Part shown: piece after piece, positions 1 to 5,189 of the stretch
Position numbering within the stretch: the first letter of the stretch is position 1
Layout: every line of letters begins with the position of its first letter
Source: Lachnospiraceae bacterium
GTDB taxonomy: Bacteria > Bacillota > Clostridia > Lachnospirales > Lachnospiraceae
DNA: 6,816 nt
Direction: 5' to 3'
Assembly: GCA_024697505.1 (NCBI GenBank)
Contig: JAILFQ010000263.1
Span: forward strand, 1 to 6,816
Notes under the pieces: generated by a model
The model's input: only the letters and a program-made list of their open reading frames with translations
What the model was told of the DNA's origin: nothing
Database searches by the model: none
Program-made: the position numbers and the translations under genes

Positions 1-74
1 AAGATGTAAAGGCCACGATTGAGAAATTTAAGGCATTAAAAGGAAAAGATGAAGTTAACAATAAGGAAGAGTAA
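1..74 (+). CDS. 3' end of upstream gene, probably DUF2953 (YtfI-like) protein
   Basis: An open frame enters from the left edge (first full codon at 3) and stops at TAA 72-74. The 23 visible residues are lysine- and glutamate-rich and end in NNKEE, as expected of a hydrophilic C-terminal tail. No domain can be read from so short a piece. The stop is 14 bases before the ytfJ start, with the ytfJ ribosome binding site inside that gap, so the two genes are almost certainly co-transcribed. In many Firmicutes the gene directly before a GerW/YtfJ gene encodes a DUF2953 protein (YtfI in Bacillus subtilis). The identity is therefore inferred from neighbourhood only; that this is the end of a real gene is likely. 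Confidence 0.5.
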   Translation, partial: DVKATIEKFKALKGKDEVNNKEE

Positions 75-88
75 AAAGGAGAGGGACA

Positions 89-499
89 ATGGCAGACAAC
101 AAATTTGAAAGTACTGTAGAAACACTGTTTAAAGGTATGGATGGTTTTCTCACAACTAAAACGGTTGTTGGAGATGCGATTAAATTGGAGGATGGAACCA
201 TTATTCTTCCGCTTGTGGATGTATCATTTGGTGTAGGAGCGGGAGCCTGGCAAAAAAAGGTGGATTCCTGTTCTTCCGGCGGCGGAATGGGAGGGAAGAT
301 CACTCCAAATGCGGTGCTGGTAATTAAGGACGGTGTGTCAAGACTTATTAATGTTAAAAACCAGGATACAGTAACTAAGCTCATAGACCTTGTGCCGGAC
401 ATTGTTGACAGAATTAAGAATAAAACCAAATATGATGAAATAAAAAAGGATGTGGAAAACAAATATCAGGACGGCCAGGAAGACGGCAACCAGGAATAG
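89..499 (+). CDS. ytfJ: GerW/YtfJ family protein
   Basis: This 136-residue protein fits the GerW (YtfJ) sporulation protein family in length and motifs. In Bacillus the protein is a spore component needed for normal germination, but homologues also occur in non-sporulating Clostridia, so the gene alone does not prove sporulation. The N-terminal helix (residues 6-20) is followed by the family block VVGDAI (26-31), a DGTIILPL strand (35-42), VSFGVGAGAW (45-54), a glycine-rich turn GGGMGG (64-69), a strand ending in PNAVLVI (73-79), and the conserved LIDLVPDIVDRI helix (98-109). The last 25 residues are a charged tail with no visible fold. There is no signal peptide or membrane segment. The ATG at 89 has a strong AAAGGAG site at 75-81 and directly follows the upstream gene. 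No intrinsic terminator follows it, so transcription may run on into rpmB. Confidence 0.9.
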   Translation: MADNKFESTVETLFKGMDGFLTTKTVVGDAIKLEDGTIILPLVDVSFGVGAGAWQKKVDSCSSGGGMGGKITPNAVLVIKDGVSRLINVKNQDTVTKLIDLVPDIVDRIKNKTKYDEIKKDVENKYQDGQEDGNQE

Positions 500-525
500 G
501 TTGTTTTTGCCCGAAATTCCTGTTG

Positions 526-576
526 ATTTAAAAAAATAAATTTATTGTTGCATTTGCTTGGACTTTCTGATAAAAT
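526..576 (+). promoter_or_regulatory. rpmB promoter with A/T-rich UP-like element
   Basis: The -35 box is TTGCAT (548-553) and the -10 box is TAAAAT (571-576), with a 17-base spacer. TG at 568-569 makes it an extended -10 (TGnTAAAAT). A nearly pure A/T run at 526-546 lies just upstream of the -35, where an UP element would contact the RNA polymerase alpha subunit. The predicted start of transcription is about 583, giving a leader of roughly 46 bases before rpmB. This fits the high expression expected of a ribosomal protein gene. Apart from this promoter and the leader hairpin, the 500-628 gap holds only a weak inverted repeat. Confidence 0.72.
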
Positions 577-597
577 ACTTTTGTTTGTGGGCCATAG

Positions 598-616
598 CCT
601 TAAATTATACCTAAGG
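598..616 (+). promoter_or_regulatory. possible hairpin covering the rpmB ribosome binding site
   Basis: CCTTA at 598-602 is the exact reverse complement of TAAGG at 612-616, with a nine-base loop. The downstream arm is the first half of the rpmB Shine-Dalgarno sequence AAGGAGGT (613-620), which sits 8 bases before the ATG at 629. In RNA this short stem would partly hide the site. Five base pairs, of which three are A-U, make it weak on its own, so a regulatory role is speculative and chance is a real alternative. Confidence 0.25.
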
Positions 617-628
617 AGGTGCAATATC

Positions 629-829
629 ATGGCTAAGTGTGCAATTTGTGAAAAGGCTTCCCTTTTCGGAAGATCGATCGCTCATACCAGAAGTCAGGTA
701 TCAAGAAGATCAAATAGAATGTGGAAATCCAACGTAAAGTCTGTTCGCGTAAAGACAGCTGAAGGCGGAACACAGAAAATGTACGTATGTACATCTTGCT
801 TAAGAGCCGGTAAAGTTGAGCGCGCATAA
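629..829 (+). CDS. rpmB: 50S ribosomal protein L28
   Basis: This 66-residue basic protein is ribosomal protein L28, a structural component of the large ribosomal subunit. It begins MAKCAICEK and carries two CxxC pairs (C4/C7 and C54/C57), the zinc-ribbon (C+) form of L28. Between them lie the basic rRNA-binding segments, including the SRRSNRMWKSN block (25-35) and VKSVRV (36-41). Length is normal for the zinc-ribbon form. The frame is open further upstream to an ATT/ATG-like start near 545, but that region contains the promoter and leader; the ATG at 629 is fixed by AAGGAGGT at 613-620 and by the conserved N-terminus. It has its own promoter (548-576) and a strong terminator 12 bases after the stop, so it is probably made mainly as a single-gene transcript. 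Confidence 0.97.
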   Translation: MAKCAICEKASLFGRSIAHTRSQVSRRSNRMWKSNVKSVRVKTAEGGTQKMYVCTSCLRAGKVERA

Positions 830-841
830 TAGCATATTAGG

Positions 842-872
842 AAGGTGTCAGAGAAATCTGACACCTTTTTTT
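842..872 (+). terminator. intrinsic terminator of rpmB
   Basis: A perfect 11-base-pair stem (842-852 with 857-867) is closed by a GAAA tetraloop (853-856) and followed by an uninterrupted T run to 872. The stem core GGTGTCAGA/TCTGACACC is stable. The reverse strand lacks a T-rich tail past the stem, so it looks one-directional and insulates rpmB from the asp23-fakA unit. Confidence 0.93.
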
Positions 873-902
873 CTTTGCCCAAAAGCCCTGTATAGAAAAA
901 AG

Positions 903-931
903 TTGTATTTTTTTAGGAATAAGGTTATACT
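903..931 (+). promoter_or_regulatory. promoter of the asp23-fakA unit
   Basis: TTGTAT (-35, 903-908) and TATACT (-10, 926-931) are separated by exactly 17 bases. The predicted transcription start, about 938, leaves a short 21-base leader containing the AAGGAGGT ribosome binding site (945-952). It lies between the rpmB terminator and the Asp23-family gene, where a new promoter is required. Confidence 0.72.
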
Positions 932-958
932 TTATAAGTATTTTAAGGAGGTAACACT

Positions 959-1330
959 ATGGCTAGCACATCTAACTGTAAAGTAAATACAGGTCTTGGC
1001 AACCTTGTTATAGACAAGGATGTTATTGCAATGTACGCCGGGTCATCTGCCGTTGAATGCTTTGGCATAGTAGGTATGGCATCGGTTAGTATTACAGACG
1101 GCCTCGTGAAATTGCTAAAGGGAGACAGCCTTAAGCATGGAGTGGGGGTTTCAATCTCAAGCGACAATAAGATCACTGTAGATCTTCATATAATTGTTTC
1201 ATATGGTGTAAGCATCTCGGCTGTGACTGAAAATCTTATTAGTAATGTAAAGTATAAAGTAGAAGAATTCGCCGGTCTTCCGGTAGAAAAAATCAATGTC
1301 CTTGTAGAGGGCGTGCGTGCAATTGATTAA
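959..1330 (+). CDS. Asp23/Gls24 (YloU) family protein
   Basis: This 123-residue protein belongs to the Asp23/Gls24 (DUF322) family of small cytoplasmic proteins. Some members collect at the membrane or respond to alkaline or envelope stress; in B. subtilis the equivalent gene is yloU, also placed before yloV (fakA). Family features seen are GNLVIDKDVIAMYA (14-27), the glycine-containing segment CFGIVGMASVSI (34-45), a central KHGVGVSI strand, the VDLHIIVSYGVSI strand, and the C-terminal helix and strand ending in PVEKINVLVEGVR. There is no membrane segment or signal peptide. The ATG start is well supported by AAGGAGGT ending 6 bases before it. It is followed by fakA after 39 bases with no terminator, so both share the promoter at 903-931. 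The biochemical role of YloU-type members is not settled. Confidence 0.93.
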   Translation: MASTSNCKVNTGLGNLVIDKDVIAMYAGSSAVECFGIVGMASVSITDGLVKLLKGDSLKHGVGVSISSDNKITVDLHIIVSYGVSISAVTENLISNVKYKVEEFAGLPVEKINVLVEGVRAID

Positions 1331-1354
1331 TTGCATTCAGTTAAAAGTAGTATT

Positions 1355-1372
1355 AAGGAGGACCTTGTTGTG
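1355..1372 (+). promoter_or_regulatory. ribosome binding site deciding the fakA GTG start
   Basis: AAGGAGG at 1355-1361 is followed after 8 bases by GTG at 1370-1372. This sets the fakA start although the frame is open back to a TTG at 1331. That earlier TTG directly abuts the asp23 stop and would put this ribosome binding site inside the coding region. Starting at 1370 gives MTINTIDAALL, which matches the normal N-terminus of the family. Confidence 0.85.
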
Positions 1373-3016
1373 ACCATAAATACGATAGATGCTGCACTTT
1401 TGCGCAGAGCTTTTCTTGCGGGTGCAAAAAGCATCGAAGCGAAGAAGGAATACATTAATGAGTTAAACGTATTCCCTGTACCGGATGGCGACACCGGCAC
1501 GAATATGACTCTTACCATAATGATGGCTGCCAATGAAGTTAACCAGATGGCAGATCCGGATATGAAGAGTCTTGCTAAGACTATCTCTTCCGCATCTCTT
1601 CGTGGAGCAAGAGGAAATAGCGGAGTTATTCTTTCTCAGTTACTTCGTGGATTTACAAAAGTGGTTCAAGACCACGAGACTCTTAATATGCAGATAATTT
1701 CCGAGGCCTTTGATCGTGCGGTAGCTACTGCATATAAAGCTGTAATGCAGCCAAAAGAAGGAACTATTCTTACCGTAGCAAGGGGCGGCGCTGAAAAGTG
1801 TGCAGAACTTGCAGGAAGTGAAGATATTATTGCGGCACTTGATGAAGTATTAAAGTATATGGAAGAAGTGCTTGAACAGACCCCGGAACTTTTACCGGTT
1901 CTTAAAGAAGCTGGAGTTGTTGACTCAGGCGGACAGGGTCTTCTTGAGTTTATGAAGGGCGTTAAAGACGGTCTTCTCGGAAAAGAGATTAATTTTGATG
2001 CTCCTGCATCCGATGAGGCTTCAAAAGACGAAGACGTTGAAGAAAACAAACTTAAGTATACATACAATGTATCATTTAATGTAAAACTTGAGCGTCCTTT
2101 TGAACATGAAGATGAGATCAAGTTCAGATCTTTCCTTGAATCTGTGGGTGCTTCTATAGAACTTAACAAGGAAGAGGGAAATTTCTATACAGGTCTTTAT
2201 ACAAACGACCCGGGACTTGCATTGCAGAAGGCTGTTAAATATGGTCAGCTTGTTAATGTAAAGGTAGAAAACATGAAAGCCGACGGCAAGGATCTTGCCG
2301 CTGCTCCAAAGAAGGAAGAGACACCTGCGAGTGAGCCTGTAAAGAAGAATGCGCATAAAAAGGACGGTTTTGTAGCTGTTTCTGTTGGCGCAGGTCTTAA
2401 CAAAATCCTTACAGAGCTTGGCGTGGATGTAATAATAGAAGGCGGCCAGACAATGAATCCAAGCACAAATGATGTACTTAGTGCCATTGAAAAGGTTGAT
2501 GCAGACAATGTATATGTTCTTCCAAACAACAAGAACATTATCCTTGCTGCAGAGCAGGCTGCATCTCTTTGCGAGGCGAAGAATGTGGTTGTAGTGCCTA
2601 CAAAGACTGTTCCACAGGGAATCACAGCACTTATTAATTATATGTACGATAAGACTCCTGAGGAAAATCTTGATAACATGATGGAAGCTGTTGCCCAGGT
2701 TAAAACAGGCCAGGTTACTTACTCTGTAAGGGATACCAGCATAGACGGCAAGGAAATCAAACTTGGCGATATCATGGGCCTTGACGATAAGACTGTAAGG
2801 GCAGTAGGAAACAATGTTCCGGATACGGCTTTTGAACTTATTAAGGAAATGATGTTTGATGATACAGAGCTTGTAACGCTCTATTACGGAGAAAATACCT
2901 CCGAAGAAGATGCAGCGGCTCTCTCCGAACGCATAATGAATGAATACCCTGATGTGGAAGTTGAAATCCATGCAGGAAATCAGCCGGTTTATTACTATGT
3001 GATCTCGGTTGAGTAA
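1370..3016 (+). CDS. fakA: fatty acid kinase FakA (YloV, DAK2-domain protein)
   Basis: The 548-residue protein has the length and layout of FakA, the ATP-dependent kinase that phosphorylates fatty acids held by a FakB (DegV) protein; the acyl-phosphate then feeds phospholipid synthesis through PlsX/PlsY. The N-terminal DhaL-like kinase domain (about 1-200) has FPVPDGDTGTNM (35-46, with Mg-binding D39 and D41), GARGNSGVILSQ (79-90), PKEGTILTV (128-136) and DSGGQG (185-190). A middle domain (about 228-305) is followed by a Lys/Glu/Pro/Ala linker (about 308-332) and a C-terminal DegV-like domain (333-548) with EGGQTMNPST (357-366) and VLPNNKN (383-389). Odd feature: the middle domain lacks the family's usual Cys and two His, having N233, G275 and Y277 at those places. 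No fakB lies in the window. It is co-transcribed with the asp23-family gene and ends before a terminator. Confidence 0.95.
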   Translation: MTINTIDAALLRRAFLAGAKSIEAKKEYINELNVFPVPDGDTGTNMTLTIMMAANEVNQMADPDMKSLAKTISSASLRGARGNSGVILSQLLRGFTKVVQDHETLNMQIISEAFDRAVATAYKAVMQPKEGTILTVARGGAEKCAELAGSEDIIAALDEVLKYMEEVLEQTPELLPVLKEAGVVDSGGQGLLEFMKGVKDGLLGKEINFDAPASDEASKDEDVEENKLKYTYNVSFNVKLERPFEHEDEIKFRSFLESVGASIELNKEEGNFYTGLYTNDPGLALQKAVKYGQLVNVKVENMKADGKDLAAAPKKEETPASEPVKKNAHKKDGFVAVSVGAGLNKILTELGVDVIIEGGQTMNPSTNDVLSAIEKVDADNVYVLPNNKNIILAAEQAASLCEAKNVVVVPTKTVPQGITALINYMYDKTPEENLDNMMEAVAQVKTGQVTYSVRDTSIDGKEIKLGDIMGLDDKTVRAVGNNVPDTAFELIKEMMFDDTELVTLYYGENTSEEDAAALSERIMNEYPDVEVEIHAGNQPVYYYVISVE

Positions 3017-3030
3017 ACTTGAAATTTTTG

Positions 3031-3066
3031 AGAGGCCAATAGTTTATGTTGGCCTCTTTTCTTTTT
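3031..3066 (+). terminator. intrinsic terminator between fakA and recG
   Basis: A nine-base-pair stem AGAGGCCAA (3031-3039) with TTGGCCTCT (3049-3057) can be extended inward by a wobble and an A-T pair, leaving a small loop. It is followed by TTTT-C-TTTTT to 3066. It begins 14 bases after the fakA stop, and the T run ends immediately before the recG ribosome binding site (3067-3074). It therefore ends the asp23-fakA transcript, and could act as an attenuator for recG because no strong promoter is visible between the two. Confidence 0.88.
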
Positions 3067-3085
3067 GGAAAGGGATAATATTTTG
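3067..3085 (+). promoter_or_regulatory. ribosome binding site deciding the recG TTG start
   Basis: GGAAAGGG at 3067-3074 lies 8 bases before TTG at 3083-3085. The frame is also open from a TTG at 3065, but that codon lies in the T run of the terminator and has no ribosome binding site ahead of it. Starting at 3083 gives a 680-residue protein, the normal RecG length. Confidence 0.75.
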
Positions 3086-5125
3086 AGACCGGATGACAGT
3101 GTAGATACCATAAAAGGAATAGGCGACAAAACAAGGAGCCTGTTTGAAAAACTTGATGTAAATACAGTGGGCGAACTGCTTACTTTTTACCCGAGAGAAT
3201 ACGAAACTTTTTCTTATCCGGTAAAGATAAAAGAGCTTGTGCCGGGAAGAGTGGGTGCTGTTGAAGCATCTCTTTCAAATATAAAAAGCATCAGAAAAGG
3301 CAATTTGGACCTTCTTACATGCACAGCCAAAGATTCTACCGGAATCGTGGATCTTGCCTGGTATAACCAGTCTTATTTAAAATCCTCCTTGTCGGTGGCC
3401 TATCATTACATAATAAGAGGAAAGGTTGTAAAGAAAGGCAAATTTCTGCGTTTTGAACAGCCAAAACTCTACAAAAGAGAAGAATACCTGTCTCTTATGA
3501 AAACCCTTTCGCCTATATATCCTCTTACGGCAGGGCTTACCAACAATGCGGTAAAAAAAGCCGTAAAGCAGGCTCTTGTTTTAGCGGAAGATGTACCGGA
3601 GTACATTCCTGCGGATATAAGAAAGAAGTACAAACTCCTGAAAAAAGGCACTTGTCTTAATGAGGTTCATTTTCCAAAGTCGGAGGAAACCCTTTGTGAC
3701 GCAAAGAAAACTCTTATTTTTGAAGAATTCTTTCTGTTTGCGCTTTTCCTGAGGGAAATGAGCGGGAAGAAAGAAACCCTTAAGAGTCCGCATATATTTA
3801 AAAATGATGAAATATGTAACAAATTTATAGCCGGACTTCCCTTTGAACTTACCCGGGATCAGATGAATACTTTTGAGGATATAAAGAAAGACACATCTTC
3901 CGGCAGAGTTATGGTCCGTTTGATACAGGGGGATGTAGGTTCCGGAAAAACGGTGATCGCCGAACTTGCGGCCCTTCTTGCAACAGCATCCGGTGCACAG
4001 GCGTGCGTTATGGTACCTACAGAGGTTCTGGCAAACCAGCATTATGAAGATTTTAAAAAATCTCTTGAACCGCTGGGCGTAAAAGTGGACATACTCACAG
4101 GCAGTCTTAAGGCTTCCGATAAGAAAGGGGCAAGAAAGAGGGCAGAAGAGGGAGAAACGGATATATTGATCGGAACCCAGGCACTTATTCAGGACAGCGT
4201 GGCTTTTAAAAACCTTGGTCTTGTAGTAACGGACGAGCAGCATCGTTTTGGGGTAAATCAAAGGCTTACACTTTCGGATAAGGGAAACATTCCTCACGTG
4301 CTCGTTATGAGTGCAACGCCTATTCCAAGAACCCTTGCAATGATGCTGTACGGAGATATGGATATTTCAGTTATAAAAGAGATGCCAAAGGGCAGACTCC
4401 CGATAAAGAACGCCGTTGTGGGAGCCGGATACCACGAGGCGGCTTATAAACACATAGAAAGAGAGCTGTCTGCGGGACACCAGGCTTATGTTATCTGTCC
4501 GATGGTGGAGGCCAGCGAACTTTTGGATGCAAAAGATGTTACATCCTATAAAGATGAGCTTGCAGACCGTTTTAAGGGCTACGAAGTGGAAATGCTCCAT
4601 GGCAGAATGACTCCTGCTCAAAAAGACGAAATAATGGGACGTTTTGCAAGTGGAGAGGTAAAACTTCTCGTGTCTACAACGGTTATTGAAGTAGGAGTAA
4701 ATGTTCCCAATGCAACAGTAATGATGATCGAAAACTCCGAACGTTTCGGCCTTGCCCAGCTGCACCAGTTAAGAGGCCGGGTGGGAAGAGGAAACGCACA
4801 ATCTTATTGCATATTTTTCTATGAGGGAAATGATGAAAATACAAAGGAACGTCTGAATGTAATAGGAAATTCAAATGATGGTTTCTTTATTGCCTCCGAG
4901 GATATGAGACTGAGAGGACCGGGGGACATGTTCCTTGGGTTAAGACAAAGCGGAGAATTTGAGCTTAAGGTCGGAGATATTTTCAGAGATGCGGATATTT
5001 TAAAACTTGCCACTGAAGAAGCCAACGCTTTAAGCGACAGTAAGAGGAGCGAGATACTTGAAGAAACCCTTAGAAACGGCGGTAAAACCATGTTTGCGTT
5101 TTTTAAGGCCTACGCTTCGATTTAG
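3083..5125 (+). CDS. recG: ATP-dependent DNA helicase RecG
   Basis: RecG is a superfamily 2 double-stranded DNA translocase that remodels stalled replication forks and branch-migrates Holliday junctions. The 680-residue protein has a KGIG helix-hairpin-helix-like motif (11-14), an OB-fold wedge domain (about 55-135), then the helicase core. Motifs seen are Walker A GDVGSGKT (283-290), DEQH box (384-387), motif III SATPIPRTLA (410-419), the STTVIEVGVNVP segment (motif V) and QLRGRVGRG (motif VI, 562-570). The C-terminal TRG region reads GPGD (612-615) then MFLGLRQSG (616-624), one residue longer between GPGD and the next G than the usual family pattern. Initiation is at TTG. A terminator lies just upstream and none downstream, so its transcript probably runs into the AAA+ gene. 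Placement after fakA is a common Firmicutes order. Confidence 0.97.
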   Translation: MRPDDSVDTIKGIGDKTRSLFEKLDVNTVGELLTFYPREYETFSYPVKIKELVPGRVGAVEASLSNIKSIRKGNLDLLTCTAKDSTGIVDLAWYNQSYLKSSLSVAYHYIIRGKVVKKGKFLRFEQPKLYKREEYLSLMKTLSPIYPLTAGLTNNAVKKAVKQALVLAEDVPEYIPADIRKKYKLLKKGTCLNEVHFPKSEETLCDAKKTLIFEEFFLFALFLREMSGKKETLKSPHIFKNDEICNKFIAGLPFELTRDQMNTFEDIKKDTSSGRVMVRLIQGDVGSGKTVIAELAALLATASGAQACVMVPTEVLANQHYEDFKKSLEPLGVKVDILTGSLKASDKKGARKRAEEGETDILIGTQALIQDSVAFKNLGLVVTDEQHRFGVNQRLTLSDKGNIPHVLVMSATPIPRTLAMMLYGDMDISVIKEMPKGRLPIKNAVVGAGYHEAAYKHIERELSAGHQAYVICPMVEASELLDAKDVTSYKDELADRFKGYEVEMLHGRMTPAQKDEIMGRFASGEVKLLVSTTVIEVGVNVPNATVMMIENSERFGLAQLHQLRGRVGRGNAQSYCIFFYEGNDENTKERLNVIGNSNDGFFIASEDMRLRGPGDMFLGLRQSGEFELKVGDIFRDADILKLATEEANALSDSKRSEILEETLRNGGKTMFAFFKAYASI

Positions 5126-5151
5126 ACTTTTATTTTTGTCGTTAATATAGT
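5123..5151 (+). promoter_or_regulatory. probable promoter of the AAA+ gene, overlapping the recG stop
   Basis: TAGACT (-35, 5123-5128, whose first three bases are the recG stop codon) and TATAGT (-10, 5146-5151) are 17 bases apart. The -10 matches consensus at five of six positions and the -35 at four of six. The predicted start, about 5158, leaves a 29-base leader with the ribosome binding site. The region is A/T-rich, so alternative boxes exist (for example TTGTCG at 5136-5141 with a weak -10). Confidence 0.45.
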
Positions 5152-5172
5152 AAAATTTAAATAAGTATGACC

Positions 5173-5189
5173 GGGAGGGAAAAGGGTTG
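5173..5189 (+). promoter_or_regulatory. ribosome binding site deciding the TTG start of the AAA+ gene
   Basis: GGGAGG at 5173-5178 stands 8 bases before TTG at 5187-5189. No ATG or GTG in the same frame lies nearer; the first in-frame ATG is codon 26 and has no comparable site ahead of it. It follows the same non-ATG habit as fakA and recG in this window. Confidence 0.75.

Noticed and set aside
55..462. Minus-strand open frame antisense to ytfJ.
   Set aside because: Hydrophobic shadow translation with no start signal; the + strand frame matches the GerW family throughout.
487..525. Inverted repeat CAGGAAT / ATTCCTG (491-497 and 516-522) around the ytfJ stop, extendable past a one-base bulge, considered as a terminator.
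   Set aside because: The loop is 18 bases, the stem has a bulge, and the sequence after it is A-rich rather than a T run, so it does not look like an intrinsic terminator.
545..628. N-terminal extension of L28 from an upstream start near 545.
   Set aside because: This stretch contains the promoter and leader, the extra residues are not part of L28, and the ATG at 629 has a strong ribosome binding site.
1331..1369. FakA start at TTG 1331, immediately after the asp23-family stop.
   Set aside because: It would place the AAGGAGG site at 1355-1361 inside the gene and add 13 residues not typical of the family; GTG 1370 fits better.
2072..2971. Long open frame on the minus strand inside fakA (299 codons).
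   Set aside because: It is antisense to a clearly conserved gene, has no ribosome binding site, and its translation is Cys/Tyr/Phe-rich with no recognisable domain. It is a shadow of fakA codon usage.
3065..3082. RecG start at TTG 3065.
   Set aside because: The codon lies at the end of the terminator T run and has no ribosome binding site; TTG 3083 follows GGAAAGGG at normal spacing and gives the usual length.
3581..4297. Long minus-strand open frame inside recG (238 codons).
   Set aside because: Same reasoning: it lies wholly under the RecG helicase motifs and has no start signals or recognisable protein features.
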